Positions 18,851 to 27,567 are shown, numbered from the stretch's first letter. The stretch: 64,000 bases of DNA from Sphingopyxis sp. PET50 (GCF_025244705.1 NZ_CP104207.1:3100001-3164000); one strand, 5' to 3'. The notes: a model not told the origin generated them from the sequence alone. Numbers and translations are program-made.

Positions 18851-18947
18851 AGCGATGAACCGATCCCCGGCGAAAGCCGGGGTCCAGATGGCGAACGCAG
18901 CCTTCTCCTCATGGACCCCGGCTTTCGCCGGGGATCGGTTCATCGCT
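18851..18947. repeat. Palindromic repeat with 36-bp perfect arms between convergent genes
   Basis: Arms 18851-18886 and 18912-18947 are exact reverse complements, separated by 25 nt. Each contains CCCCGGCGAAAGCCGGGG, itself a hairpin. A shorter version with the same core lies at 47385-47457, again between convergent genes. It probably serves as a bidirectional terminator and belongs to the REP-like elements common in sphingomonads. Confidence 0.93.
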
Positions 18948-18964
18948 CCTGACCAGCCGGTCGG

Positions 18965-19468
18965 TCAGGGCGCCTCCGCCAGCAACGGATCGAGCGCCGC
19001 CTTGAAATCGGCCGCGGTATAGGCGCCCTTCTTGGCGTGGCGGACCACGCCCTTGCGGTCGATGATGTAGGTCGAGGGCACCGCATTGTCGATCGACCCG
19101 TAGTTGCCCGTCATCCGGTTCGACAGCGGATAGGACAGGAGGTCGCTGACCTGCTTGAGCTGATATTTGGGCACGCTGTCCTCGGTCGTCACCCCGAACA
19201 TTTCGAGCCCGCGCGCCTGATTGGCTTTGAAATAGCGGTGCATCATCGGCATTTCGGCCTTGCACGGCGCGCACCAGGTCGCCCAATAGTTGATCACGAC
19301 GACCTTGCCCTTCATCCCGGCGAGCGTGACCTTGCGCTTGTCGAAGGTGGTGATGGTGAAGGCGGGCGCGGGAAAACCGGGCTGGGGCGTCTTGCCCGGC
19401 GCGGCGCCGAGCAGCAGCGCCGCGGCGAGCGGCGCGAGCAACAGGCGGGCGGAGATGATGGTCCTCAT
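18965..19468 (-). CDS. TlpA-like thioredoxin-fold protein
   Basis: A 167-residue exported thiol-disulfide oxidoreductase. Residues 1-25 form a signal peptide ending around LLGAAPG. The redox site is NYWATWCAPCKAEMP (CAPC). The loop AVPSTYIIDRKG has the cis-proline and TYIID motif of the TlpA/ResA group. It likely reduces periplasmic protein thiols, for example in cytochrome c assembly. It is divergent from the DoxX gene, with only 21 bp between the starts. Confidence 0.9.
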   Translation of the reverse strand: MRTIISARLLLAPLAAALLLGAAPGKTPQPGFPAPAFTITTFDKRKVTLAGMKGKVVVINYWATWCAPCKAEMPMMHRYFKANQARGLEMFGVTTEDSVPKYQLKQVSDLLSYPLSNRMTGNYGSIDNAVPSTYIIDRKGVVRHAKKGAYTAADFKAALDPLLAEAP

Positions 19469-19489
19469 GGCGCGACTAGACGAAAAAAC

Positions 19490-19912
19490 ATGGACCTAGG
19501 CAAGCCGGAAAGCCGCGTCCGCATGGTGCTGCGCTGGCTGCTGACGCTCGCTTATGCCTATGCGGGCTATCGCCACCTCGCGACCCCCGCCCCCTTCCTC
19601 GCGATCACCCCGCCGTGGGTGCCCTTTCCGGCCGCGGTCGTCGACGCGACCGGGATCGCCGAACTCGCCGGCGCGGCGGGGCTGACGATCCCGCGGCTGC
19701 GCAAGGCGGCGGGCTGGGGTCTTGCGCTTTATGCGCTTTGCGTCTGGCCCGCGAATTTCCACCATGCCCTCGCCCATGTCGCGATCGGCGGCGAGACGCT
19801 GGGATGGTGGTATCACGGCCCGCGCCTCGCGCTGCAGCCGGTCATCATCTGGTGGGCCTTATGGGCCAGCGGGGCGGTGGACTGGCCGTTCGGGAAAAAG
19901 AAGATCCCCTGA
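19490..19912 (+). CDS. DoxX-family membrane protein
   Basis: A 140-residue inner-membrane protein with four hydrophobic helices. TLAYAYAGYRHLATP and IAELAGAAGLTIPRLRKAAGW fit the DoxX/SURF4-like fold. Members are linked to thiol oxidoreduction and detoxification, which suits the divergent TlpA neighbour. The 21-bp gap means the two promoters must overlap, so joint control is likely. Confidence 0.8.
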   Translation: MDLGKPESRVRMVLRWLLTLAYAYAGYRHLATPAPFLAITPPWVPFPAAVVDATGIAELAGAAGLTIPRLRKAAGWGLALYALCVWPANFHHALAHVAIGGETLGWWYHGPRLALQPVIIWWALWASGAVDWPFGKKKIP

Positions 19913-19914
19913 AT

Positions 19915-20041
19915 CCGTTTGCCCTGAGCTTGTCGAAGCCCGTCCTGAGCGCCTGCCTTGGCAGGCAGTCGAAGGGGGCTGTTCTTTCTTTCAACCGTTG
20001 GAGGAAGAAGAACGGTGCTTCGACAAGCTCAGCACGAACGG
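19915..20041. repeat. GAGCTTGTCGAAG-type inverted repeat element
   Basis: The left arm CCGTTTGCCCTGAGCTTGTC(GAAG) and the right arm CTTCGACAAGCTCAGCACGA(ACGG) are inverted copies about 24 bp long, with a shorter internal GCCTGCCTTGGCAGGC palindrome. Related copies are at 42968-43062 and, nested inside another repeat, at 58383-58472. It lies between convergent DoxX and dipeptidase genes. Confidence 0.88.
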
Positions 20042-20057
20042 ATGAGAGGATTGCGCC

Positions 20058-21314
20058 CTACTTCACCACCGGCGTCTCTATCGGCGGCTGGCCCTTCTGG
20101 CTGGCGGCATAGGCCTCGACCGCCTTCAGCACGCGCAGCATGTTGCCGCTCGATATCTTCTCCAGTTCGGCCTGGGTGTAGCCGCGCCGCGCAAGTTCGG
20201 CGAACAGGCGCGGATAGCCGGCGACATCCTCCAGCCCGACCGGGGTCGCGTCCATCCCGTCGTAATCCCCGCCAATGCCGATATGGTCGATGCCGATCGT
20301 CTTTTTCAGATGGTCGATATGGTCGGCGGCGATGCCGATCGGCACCTGCGGCGCCGGGTTCTCCGCGTCCCACGCCTTCAGCGCCGCCGCGGCGGCGTCG
20401 GGATCGCCGACATACAGCGCGTCGAGCCGCGCCTTTTCGGCCGTGCGCGACAGGCCGTGCGCGCGCAACCCGGGATCGAGGAAGGCCGCATAGAGCACCA
20501 CCATCACGATGCCGCCGTTCGCCTTGACCGCGGGCAGCACGCTGTCGGGCACGTTGCGCGGATGGTCGTTGACCGCGCGCACCCCCGAATGGCTGAACAT
20601 CACCGGCGCCTTCGACACTTCGAGCGCGTCCTTCATCGTCGCTTCGCTGACATGGCTCAAATCGACGATCATGCCGAGGCGGTTCATTTCGCGCACGACC
20701 TGCTTGCCGAAATCGGTGAGCCCGTCATGCTGCGGCGCGTCGGTCGCGCTGTCGGCCCAGGGCGTGGTCTTGCCATGGGTCAGCGTCATGTAGCGCACGC
20801 CCATGCCGTAAAGCTCGCGCAGCACCGCGAGCGACGAGCCGATCGACTGGCCGCCCTCCGCCCCGAGCATGCCCGCGACCTTGCCCGCCTTCATCTGCTG
20901 TTCGAGTTCGGCCGAGGTGAACGCCAGGCCGAGGTCGTTCGGGTAGCGCGCGATCAGCCGCTTGGCGACGTCGATCTGCTCGATCGTCTGCTGCACCGCC
21001 TGCTGCTCGTTCGTGTTCGACGGCACATAGACCGACCAGAATTGCGCCCCGACATGCCCCTTGCGCAGCCGCTGGATGTCGGTGTGCATCACGGTTCCGT
21101 CGGGCTTGGGCTTGGCCGTGTCGTTGAAGTCGAAGTCGTTGATCACATTGCCGACCTGACCGCGCAGTTCCCAAGGGACGTCGTTATGCCCGTCGAAGAT
21201 GGGCGCCTTGTTGAGCGCCGCGTCGGCGACCGCTTCGGGCGATTTCTGCGCCATGGCGGGGGTGGAGAGGAGGGCGAGTGCGGCGAGGCTGGCGAGCAGG
21301 TGCGACTTGGACAT
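20058..21314 (-). CDS. Membrane dipeptidase (peptidase M19, renal dipeptidase family)
   Basis: An exported zinc dipeptidase of 418 residues that would cleave dipeptides, possibly including L-D forms. Start ATG 21314 gives a clean signal peptide ending STPAMAQ; a longer frame upstream adds non-family sequence. Metal ligands are in FDGHNDVPWE, in VDLSHVSEATM, in FSHSGVRAVNDHPRN and in HIGIGGDYDGM. Length and motif order are normal for the family. Confidence 0.9.
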   Translation of the reverse strand: MSKSHLLASLAALALLSTPAMAQKSPEAVADAALNKAPIFDGHNDVPWELRGQVGNVINDFDFNDTAKPKPDGTVMHTDIQRLRKGHVGAQFWSVYVPSNTNEQQAVQQTIEQIDVAKRLIARYPNDLGLAFTSAELEQQMKAGKVAGMLGAEGGQSIGSSLAVLRELYGMGVRYMTLTHGKTTPWADSATDAPQHDGLTDFGKQVVREMNRLGMIVDLSHVSEATMKDALEVSKAPVMFSHSGVRAVNDHPRNVPDSVLPAVKANGGIVMVVLYAAFLDPGLRAHGLSRTAEKARLDALYVGDPDAAAAALKAWDAENPAPQVPIGIAADHIDHLKKTIGIDHIGIGGDYDGMDATPVGLEDVAGYPRLFAELARRGYTQAELEKISSGNMLRVLKAVEAYAASQKGQPPIETPVVK

Positions 21315-21390
21315 GGTGCGCGACCCTAATAGGTTGATCGGGCGGCGCAAGCCCGGGGCGGAGGGGGTGGCCGAGAGGGCGCGCGGTAAT

Positions 21391-21602
21391 GTTTCACGCA
21401 AAGGCGCGAAGGAGGAAGAAAAAGGGATTTCACACGAAGACACAAAGAGGGCAATTTACGCCACCACCCGATGGCGAGGAAACCGCGCGAAGCGCCTTTA
21501 TGATCGCCTGCGGCGACACGACAGGTTCGCGCAGGGGCGCGCCCTCTTTGTGTCTTTGTGTGAGATTATATTCTTCGCGCCTTCGCGCCTTTGTGTGAGA
21601 TT
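21391..21602. repeat. Inverted-repeat element, copy A (AAAGGCGCGAAGG arms, conserved core)
   Basis: The left arm starts TTTCACGCAAAGGCGCGAAG and the right arm ends CTTCGCGCCTTTGTGTGAGA; each is about 61 nt with an inner CACAAAGAGGGC half-site. The centre includes CGCGCGAAGCGCC (21484-21496) and CGCCTGCGGCGAC. Both recur, inverted, in the centre of copy C at 52104-52332. It fills most of the gap upstream of the dipeptidase gene and holds no credible coding frame. Confidence 0.88.
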
Positions 21603-21635
21603 TTTTCTGCGCCGCGCCCGCGGGGCAGACTTGCC

Positions 21636-21651
21636 TTGACGTTTACGTCAA
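21636..21651 (+). promoter_or_regulatory. Palindromic operator TTGACGTTTACGTCAA
   Basis: An exact inverted repeat (TTGACG..CGTCAA, 16 bp) lies 20 bp before the acyl-CoA dehydrogenase start. Palindromes like this lie in promoters of branched-chain amino acid and fatty acid catabolism genes bound by MerR-type regulators such as LiuR. The half-site TTGAC could double as a -35 box. The regulator is not encoded next to it. Confidence 0.5.
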
Positions 21652-21671
21652 CCCCGCGCAGCATCGCCTTC

Positions 21672-22844
21672 ATGACCGCTTTCGACAACTGGCGCGCGCG
21701 TTCGCCCTATTATGACGAAACCCACGAGGCGCTGGCGCAGAGCGTCCGCCGCTTCGTCGAACGCGAGATCGCGCCCAACATCGACCGCTGGGAGGCGGAA
21801 GGCGAATTGCCGCGCGAACTGCACAGGAAAGCGGCGGAAGCGGGGATATTGGGACTGCGCTATCCCGAGGAATATGGCGGCCACAGCGAGGGTTTCGACA
21901 ATTTTCACGGCCTCGTGCTGACCGAGGAGCTGGCGGCCGTCGGTGCGGGGGGCTTAAGCGCCTCGCTGATGACGCACGGCATCGGCCTGCCCCCGATCCT
22001 CGCGCTCGGCTCGGACGAAATGAAACGGCGCGTCGCGCCGCCCGTGCTCGCGGGCGAGAAGATCATCGCGCTCGGCATCACCGAAGCCGGCGGCGGCAGC
22101 GACGTCGCCAACCTGAAAACCACCGCCGTCCGCGATGGCGACGACTATGTCGTCAACGGCGGCAAGATGTTCATCACCAGCGGCATGCGCGCCGACTGGC
22201 TAACCTGCGCGGTCCGCACCGGCGGGCCGGGCGCGGGCGGCATCTCGCTGCTGCTGATCGACATGGGCAGCCCCGGCGTCGAACGCACGCGGCTCGACAA
22301 GATGGGCTGGCGGTGCAGCGACACCGCCGCGATCCATTTCGGCGACGTCCGCGTCCCCGCGTCGAACCTGATCGGGCCGGAGAATGGCGGCTTCATCGGC
22401 ATCATGCGCAATTTCAACAGCGAACGGCTCGGCATGGCGATGGGCTGCTGCGCCTATGCCCGCGTCGCGATGGCCGAGGCGGCGGAGTGGGCGCAGAACC
22501 GCGAGACCTTCGGCAAGCCGCTCGTCGGCCACCAGTCGATCCGCATCAAGCTCGCCGACATGGAACGCCAGATCGAGGCAACGCAGGCCTGGGTCGACCT
22601 CGCCGCATGGCAGGTCCGCGAAGGCAGGGACCGCCCCGCCGACTTCGCGATGCTCAAGGTCCAGGCGACGCGCATGCTGGAGGCCGTCGCGCGCGAGGCG
22701 GCGCAGATATTGGGCGGCGCCAGCTATATCACCGGCAGCAAGGTCGAACGCATCTACCGCGAGGTCCGCGTCAACGCGATCGGCGGGGGGAGCGAGGAGA
22801 TTTTGCTCGATCTGGCCGGGCGGCAGTTGTTTGGGGGGCGTTAG
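21672..22844 (+). CDS. Acyl-CoA dehydrogenase
   Basis: A 390-residue flavoenzyme oxidising an acyl-CoA to the enoyl-CoA. The FAD/substrate loop is LGITEAGGGSDVANLKTTA, and the C-terminal signature includes ILGGASYITGSKVERIYREV and AIGGGSEEILLDL, with a catalytic Glu region typical of short/branched or medium chain enzymes. The start is chosen at MTAFDNW because it follows the palindromic operator and begins where family members begin. It is convergent with the ArsR gene, overlapping it by 4 bp. Confidence 0.92.
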   Translation: MTAFDNWRARSPYYDETHEALAQSVRRFVEREIAPNIDRWEAEGELPRELHRKAAEAGILGLRYPEEYGGHSEGFDNFHGLVLTEELAAVGAGGLSASLMTHGIGLPPILALGSDEMKRRVAPPVLAGEKIIALGITEAGGGSDVANLKTTAVRDGDDYVVNGGKMFITSGMRADWLTCAVRTGGPGAGGISLLLIDMGSPGVERTRLDKMGWRCSDTAAIHFGDVRVPASNLIGPENGGFIGIMRNFNSERLGMAMGCCAYARVAMAEAAEWAQNRETFGKPLVGHQSIRIKLADMERQIEATQAWVDLAAWQVREGRDRPADFAMLKVQATRMLEAVAREAAQILGGASYITGSKVERIYREVRVNAIGGGSEEILLDLAGRQLFGGR

Positions 22845-23164
22845 ACCTCGGGGTCCTTAGACCGCTTGGCCGCGATCGCGAGCGATTCGGCCTTGAGCGG
22901 GCGCGACACCGGGCACACTTCCTGCACATAGCCGTTGAGCACATTGGTCAGCGCGTCGGGAATCAGGCGATAGAAAACGAACTGGCCGCGCTTCTCGCTG
23001 GCGATCAGCCCGGCGTTTTCGAGCACCGACAGGTGCTGCGACACCGCCGGCTTGCTCATGTCGAAGCGCGCGGCGATGTCGCCCGCGCTCAGTTCTGCAT
23101 GCGCCAGATAGGCCAGAATCCTGCGCCGCGGCGTCGAGGCCAATGCCTGAAAAACCCGTTCCAT
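22841..23164 (-). CDS. ArsR-family transcriptional regulator
   Basis: A winged-helix repressor of about 107 residues starting MERVFQALASTPRRRILAYL; an upstream ATG at 23200 would add 12 residues and cannot be excluded. The recognition helix is in MSKPAVSQHLSVLENAGL, followed by the wing SEKRGQFVFYRL. Metal-binding cysteines of ArsR are absent, so it belongs to the metal-independent (SdpR-like) branch. It is divergent from the desaturase gene across an AT-rich 45-80 bp gap (GATATTTAAGTAATTTCTTA), the likely operator, and probably controls that operon. Confidence 0.87.
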   Translation of the reverse strand: MERVFQALASTPRRRILAYLAHAELSAGDIAARFDMSKPAVSQHLSVLENAGLIASEKRGQFVFYRLIPDALTNVLNGYVQEVCPVSRPLKAESLAIAAKRSKDPEV

Positions 23165-23245
23165 ATATTCGTAAATGGACACCGCATGCCGACTTGACAA
23201 GGATTTAGATATTTAAGTAATTTCTTATTTATTTGCAGGAGTCGG

Positions 23246-24197
23246 ATGATGCGCGATGACGATCCCCATGCGGTCAATTTCCTGATCGACGAACCCGGGC
23301 CCGATCCGGTTTCCGGCACCGTCCGCGCCGACGCGCCGAGCATCGCGTGGAATGGTGGCATGGCGCTCGTCGCGCTGGTCGCCGGCCCCTTCTTCGTCAC
23401 GCCGGGGACGATCGCGCTCTTCCTCGTCACCACCGGCGCCGCGCTGCTGCTTGGGCACAGCGTCGGTTATCACCGGATGATGATCCACGGCAGCTTCGAG
23501 GCGCCGCGCTGGCTGGCGCGCACGCTTATCTGGTTCGGCGCCTACGTCGGCATGGCGGGGCCCTATGGCATCGTTCGCGCGCACGACACACGCGACTGGG
23601 CGCAGCGGCAGGCCGACTGCCATCCCTTCCTGCGCCACGGCACCGGAATGCTGCGCGATGCGTGGTGGCAGATCTATTGCCAGGCTCGACCTCGACCGCC
23701 CGCCGCGCTTCGATTTTTCCGAACTCAACCGCGATCCCTTTCACCGCTGGCTGGAGGCGACGTGGCGCTGGCAGCAATGGCCCGTCGCCCTGCTCTTCTT
23801 CGCGATCGGCGGCTGGGGCTGGGTCGTGTGGGGCGTCGCCGCGCGCGTCGCGGTCGCCAATCACGGCCACTGGCTCGTCGGCCATCTCGCCCACAATCGC
23901 GGACCGCAGCACTGGACGGTCGATGCGCATGGCGTGCAGGCGTTCGACGTCCCCTGGGCGGCGATCCCGACGATGGGCGAGGCGTGGCACAACAATCACC
24001 ACGCCTATCCGGGGTCGGCGCGCATCGGCCTGCATCCGGGGCAGAGCGATTGGGGCTATGGCTTTATCCGCCTGTGCGAGCGGCTGGGGCTGGCATGGAA
24101 CGTCCGGACGCCCACGACCCTCGGCACGCGCAGCGGATTGAGCGTTGTCGCACAGGTCACCCCGCTGCCCGCGCCGCTGGCCGGAGTGGTGCGGTGA
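23246..24197 (+). CDS. Acyl-lipid/acyl-CoA desaturase family protein, one frameshift
   Basis: A membrane di-iron desaturase of about 316 residues after correction. Histidine boxes are visible in LLLGHSVGYHRMMIHG, in GIVRAHDTRDWAQRQ with a later CHPFLRH, and in EAWHNNHHAYPG. The frame breaks at 23679-23685 (GCCAGGC for GCCGGC); corrected, it reads WQIYCRLDLDRPPRFDF. It is the first gene of an operon: its TGA overlaps the GTG of the following SRPBCC membrane gene. Probably introduces a double bond into a membrane fatty acid; regiospecificity cannot be read from sequence. Confidence 0.83.
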
Positions 24198-25588
24198 GTC
24201 CCCTGTTGCACCGCCTGCGGACCGAGGTTCGCGCGTCGATCCTCTATGCGCTCGCCGCGGCGGCGCTGATCCTGTCGCAGCATGCCATCGTCTTCCTCGC
24301 CTTTCGCGCACTCGGCATGCCGCTCGCACTCGACGACCGTTTCTGGCTGTTCCCGATCCGCCAGCTCGCGATGCTGCCCGGCATTTCGCCGCTCGTCGCG
24401 GTCGGCGGCTTCGCCTTCTGCCTCGTGATATCGGCGGCGCTCGCCCGGCTGTCGCTGCGTCGCGCCGATCGCCTCGGTCGCGGCGGCGGGCTGGCGCTGG
24501 CGACGATGGTGCCGACCGTCCAGGTCGCGGCGGCACTCGCGCTGGCCCTGCTGTGGCAACGCCGCGCGGACAGCGAGCCCCGGCGCGTCGGCAAGCCGGC
24601 GCCGCCCCACCAGCTCGCGATCGGCATTTCCGCCGGAACCGCGCTGATCGTCGCCGCCGTCGCGGTGTCAGCGCTGACGATGGGCGCCTATGGCTGGGGC
24701 CTGTTCGTCGCGACGCCTTTCCTCGTCGGCCTGATCACCGGCTTCCTCGTCAATCGCGGCGCCGATCGCAGCGCCGCCGAAACCTTCGGCGCGGTGGCGA
24801 TGGCGGGGCTGCTCGGCACGATCGCGCTGCTGATGCTCGCGCTTGAAGGGCTGATGTGCGTCCTGCTGATCGCGCCGCTGGCGGTCGTACTCGCGGGGAT
24901 CGGCGGTTTCATCGGACGCGCGGCGGCAAGGCGGCTGGCCGATCCGCGCCAGCCCTTCTACGGCGTCGCGGCGCTGCCGCTGATCTTCTTCGTCGATGCC
25001 GCGATGCCGCCCGAAATTCCCATCGTCACGCATGCCGACGTCGCCATCGCCGCGCCGCCCGAGGCGGTATGGGCCAGTCTGACCGCCGACCGCCCGGTCA
25101 CCGAAGCCCCGGGGCTCGTTGGCCTCGCGGGGCTCGCCTACCCCGTCGCGAGCCGCATCGTCGGCACCGGCGAAGGTGCGCGGCGGATCGGCCGCTTCTC
25201 GACTGGCACCGCCGACGAACGCATCACCATCTGGCAACCCGGCCGTACCCTGGCCTTTCGCGTCGTACGCCAGCCGCCCGCGATGGAGGAGATGAGCCCC
25301 TATCGCAAACTCCACACCCCGCACCTCGTCGGCTATTTCGACACCGGCGAGACACGCTTCGACCTCGCGCCGCTGCCCGGCGGCGGCACCCGGCTGACCA
25401 CACGCGCCGACCATGTGCTGCGCATCGATCCCGGGCTTTACTGGGCGCCGATCGCGCGTCGGGCAATCGGGCAGAATGTCGACCGCGTGCTGACCGACGT
25501 GCGGCGCGACGCCGAACGCCGCGCCAAGACGCCTCGACAGCGCGCGGGCTTGGCGCCACACTCACCGCATGGACAATCTCTCGCATAG
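24194..25588 (+). CDS. Multi-spanning membrane protein with C-terminal SRPBCC-like domain
   Basis: A 464-residue protein with a GTG start overlapping the desaturase stop (GTGA). The first 270 or so residues hold about eight hydrophobic helices; the remainder (from IAAPPEAVWASLTADRPV) looks like a lipid-binding SRPBCC/START-fold domain ending near DRVLTDVRRDAE. I know no characterised homologue. The fusion of a membrane part to a hydrophobic-ligand fold, cotranscribed with a desaturase under an ArsR-type repressor, suggests a role in membrane lipid handling; that is inference. Confidence 0.72.
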   Translation: MSPLLHRLRTEVRASILYALAAAALILSQHAIVFLAFRALGMPLALDDRFWLFPIRQLAMLPGISPLVAVGGFAFCLVISAALARLSLRRADRLGRGGGLALATMVPTVQVAAALALALLWQRRADSEPRRVGKPAPPHQLAIGISAGTALIVAAVAVSALTMGAYGWGLFVATPFLVGLITGFLVNRGADRSAAETFGAVAMAGLLGTIALLMLALEGLMCVLLIAPLAVVLAGIGGFIGRAAARRLADPRQPFYGVAALPLIFFVDAAMPPEIPIVTHADVAIAAPPEAVWASLTADRPVTEAPGLVGLAGLAYPVASRIVGTGEGARRIGRFSTGTADERITIWQPGRTLAFRVVRQPPAMEEMSPYRKLHTPHLVGYFDTGETRFDLAPLPGGGTRLTTRADHVLRIDPGLYWAPIARRAIGQNVDRVLTDVRRDAERRAKTPRQRAGLAPHSPHGQSLA

Positions 25589-26771
25589 CTGGCCCGCCGA
25601 GGCCGACACCATTCTTCCCGGCCTCGTCGACCTGCGGCGCGCGATTCACCGCGATCCCGAACTGGGTCTTCAGAACCCGAGGACGCTCGCCAAGATCAAG
25701 GACGCGCTCGCGGGCCTGCCGCTCGAATTTCGCGAGGGGGCCTCGACCACCGGACTCGTCGCGATCCTGCGCGGGCCCGCCAACGGGCGCACCGTGCTGC
25801 TGCGCGGCGACATGGATGCGCTGCCGCTGGTCGAGGATACGGGGCTCGACTTCACCTCCGAAACCAGCGGTGCGATGCACGCCTGCGGGCACGACACGCA
25901 TGTCGCGATGCTCGTCGGCGCGGCGAAGCTGCTGTGCGCGGCGCGCGACCGGCTGCCCGGCACCGTGATGTTCATGTTCCAGCCGGGCGAGGAGGGGCAT
26001 CATGGCGCGCGCTTCATGCTCGACGACGGGCTGATCGACCCGCTGCCCGACGCAGCCTTCGCGCTCCACATCATGCCCAATGCGCCGCACGGCGTGTTCG
26101 CGGGCAAGCCCGGACCGCTGCTCGCCTCGTCCGACGTCCTCGCCATCACCGTCAAGGGCGCCGGAGGACACGCGTCCATGCCGCACGATGCTATCGACCC
26201 GATCCCGGTTGCTTGTGCCATCGTCACCGCGCTCCAGACGATGGTGACGCGCCGCGTCTCGGTGTTCGACCCCGCCGTCGTCACCATCGCGAAGATCGCG
26301 GCGGGGACGACGAACAACATCATCCCCGAAAGCGCCGAACTGCTCGGTACGATCCGTACCCTGTCGCCGCAGCGCCGCGCGATGGTCGCGGCGGAACTCA
26401 AACGCCTCGCCCCCGCGATCGCCGAGGCGCATGGCTGCACCGCCGAGGTCGCAATCGTCGAGGGCTTCCCCGTCACCGTCTGCGACAGCCGCGCCGCCGC
26501 CTTCGGCCAGCGCGTCGTCGAGGAGACCTTCGGCGAGGCCGCCTGGCTGACGATGGACAATCCCGTGATGGGCGCCGAGGACTTCGCCTATGTGCTCGAG
26601 AAAGTACCCGGCGCGATGTTCTGGCTCGGCGCGAGCCATGAGGGAAGCGACTGGCGCGCCTGCTGCGGGCTGCATTCGAACCGCATGGTCCTCGACGAAA
26701 AGGTAATGGCGCGCGGCGCGGCGCTGCACGCGGCGCTGGCGGAGCGGTTTTTGAACGAGGGGTTTGGGTAA
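25569..26771 (+). CDS. M20-family amidohydrolase
   Basis: A 400-residue metal-dependent hydrolase of the hippurate hydrolase / N-acyl-amino-acid deacylase group. Metal ligands are in RGDMDALPLVEDTG, in MHACGHDTHVAML, in QPGEEGHHGARFML and in the C-terminal GAEDFAYVLEKVPG. The dimerisation lid lies between about 185 and 295. Its start overlaps the previous gene by 20 bp, so it belongs to the desaturase operon, perhaps releasing fatty acids from N-acyl amides. Substrate not determined. Confidence 0.9.
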   Translation: MDNLSHSWPAEADTILPGLVDLRRAIHRDPELGLQNPRTLAKIKDALAGLPLEFREGASTTGLVAILRGPANGRTVLLRGDMDALPLVEDTGLDFTSETSGAMHACGHDTHVAMLVGAAKLLCAARDRLPGTVMFMFQPGEEGHHGARFMLDDGLIDPLPDAAFALHIMPNAPHGVFAGKPGPLLASSDVLAITVKGAGGHASMPHDAIDPIPVACAIVTALQTMVTRRVSVFDPAVVTIAKIAAGTTNNIIPESAELLGTIRTLSPQRRAMVAAELKRLAPAIAEAHGCTAEVAIVEGFPVTVCDSRAAAFGQRVVEETFGEAAWLTMDNPVMGAEDFAYVLEKVPGAMFWLGASHEGSDWRACCGLHSNRMVLDEKVMARGAALHAALAERFLNEGFG

Positions 26772-26781
26772 GGAAAGATTT

Positions 26782-27239
26782 TCTCACGCAAAGGCGCAAA
26801 GGCACAAAGAAGGAGGCAAGGTGGACGTCGAGGAACTGGTCAGCATAACCGTCGATTGCGGCTTCCACCTCCATAAGGAATTGGGTCCGGGACTGCTGGA
26901 ATCGGTCTATGAGGCGATCATGGCGGATCAACTCGCCCGGCGCGGCCTCAATGTTGTTCGTCAAGTGCCCATTCCCGTCCGCTATGGCGGAGTCGAGCTT
27001 CCCGAAGGATTTCGGGCCGACCTTTTGGTCGAGGGTCAGCTACTTGTCGAATTGAAATCGGTTGAGCGGCTAGCGCCGCTCCATGGCAAGCAGGTGCTGA
27101 CCTATCTTCGCCTGCTGCAAATGCCTCTCGGCCTCCTGGTCAATTTTGGTGGAGAGACTTTCAAGGAAGGCGTCAAACGCATCGTCAACAACCACCGCCC
27201 TTAGCCGCCTTCTTCGTGCCTTTGCGCCTTTGCGTGAGA
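26782..27239. repeat. Inverted-repeat element, copy B, carrying a GxxExxY gene
   Basis: Arms 26782-26812 and 27209-27239 are 31 nt each and match at 30 of 31 positions in inverted orientation (TCTCACGCAAAGGCGCAAAG core). The only gene between them is the GxxExxY protein, which almost fills the 458-bp unit. The arms are of the same family as copies A, C and D. The left arm starts 11 bp after the amidohydrolase stop. Confidence 0.9.
26821..27204 (+). CDS. GxxExxY protein (PD-(D/E)XK-like)
   Basis: A 127-residue protein with the family motif GPGLLESVYEAI and a nuclease-like core EGFRADLLVEGQLLVELKSV (Asp...ExK pattern). Start GTG 26821 is chosen because AAGGAGG precedes it; a longer ATG start would read through the repeat arm. 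Function of the family is unknown; the PD-(D/E)XK resemblance suggests a nucleic-acid role. It is the sole cargo between 31-bp inverted repeats, and its stop is 5 bp from the right arm. Confidence 0.87.
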   Translation: MDVEELVSITVDCGFHLHKELGPGLLESVYEAIMADQLARRGLNVVRQVPIPVRYGGVELPEGFRADLLVEGQLLVELKSVERLAPLHGKQVLTYLRLLQMPLGLLVNFGGETFKEGVKRIVNNHRP

Positions 27240-27318
27240 TTTCATATGGCGGAGCTTGCAGATAAGTTCGCCGCTTCCTAGCTCAGTGGCGCAATCTTTC
27301 CGTATGAAGGACCACCCC

Positions 27319-27567
27319 ATGATCAACATCATCGGCGCCATCATTTCCGGCCTCGTCATCGGGGCGCTGGCGCGGTTCTTCTATCCCGGTGCGGTCGAAA
27401 TGGGGTGGATCGCGACGATTCTGCTCGGCATCGGCGGATCGTTGCTCGCCGGGCTCGTCACCACCCGCGGCGTGCGCGGCGAGTTCCACCGCGCCGGATG
27501 CTTCGCCTCGGTGATCGGCGCGGTCGTGCTGATCCTCGTCGGGCGGCTGCTCGGCATCGGCGGCTGA
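27319..27567 (+). CDS. GlsB/YeaQ/YmgE family stress membrane protein
   Basis: An 82-residue protein starting MINIIGAIISGLVIGALARF, with three glycine-rich transmembrane segments and the internal motif GWIATILLGIGGSLLAG, typical of the transglycosylase-associated (YeaQ/YmgE) family. These proteins are linked to general stress but lack a proven activity. It is followed by an FNR-type box and another membrane protein. Confidence 0.85.
   Translation: MINIIGAIISGLVIGALARFFYPGAVEMGWIATILLGIGGSLLAGLVTTRGVRGEFHRAGCFASVIGAVVLILVGRLLGIGG

Noticed and set aside
26764-26820. Longer N-terminus for the GxxExxY protein
   Set aside because: These codons are the inverted-repeat arm; GTG 26821 follows AAGGAGG and matches family length.
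27270-27300. tRNA-like CCTAGCTCAGTGGCG sequence
   Set aside because: Only a D-arm-like fragment; no acceptor, anticodon or T arm can be folded.
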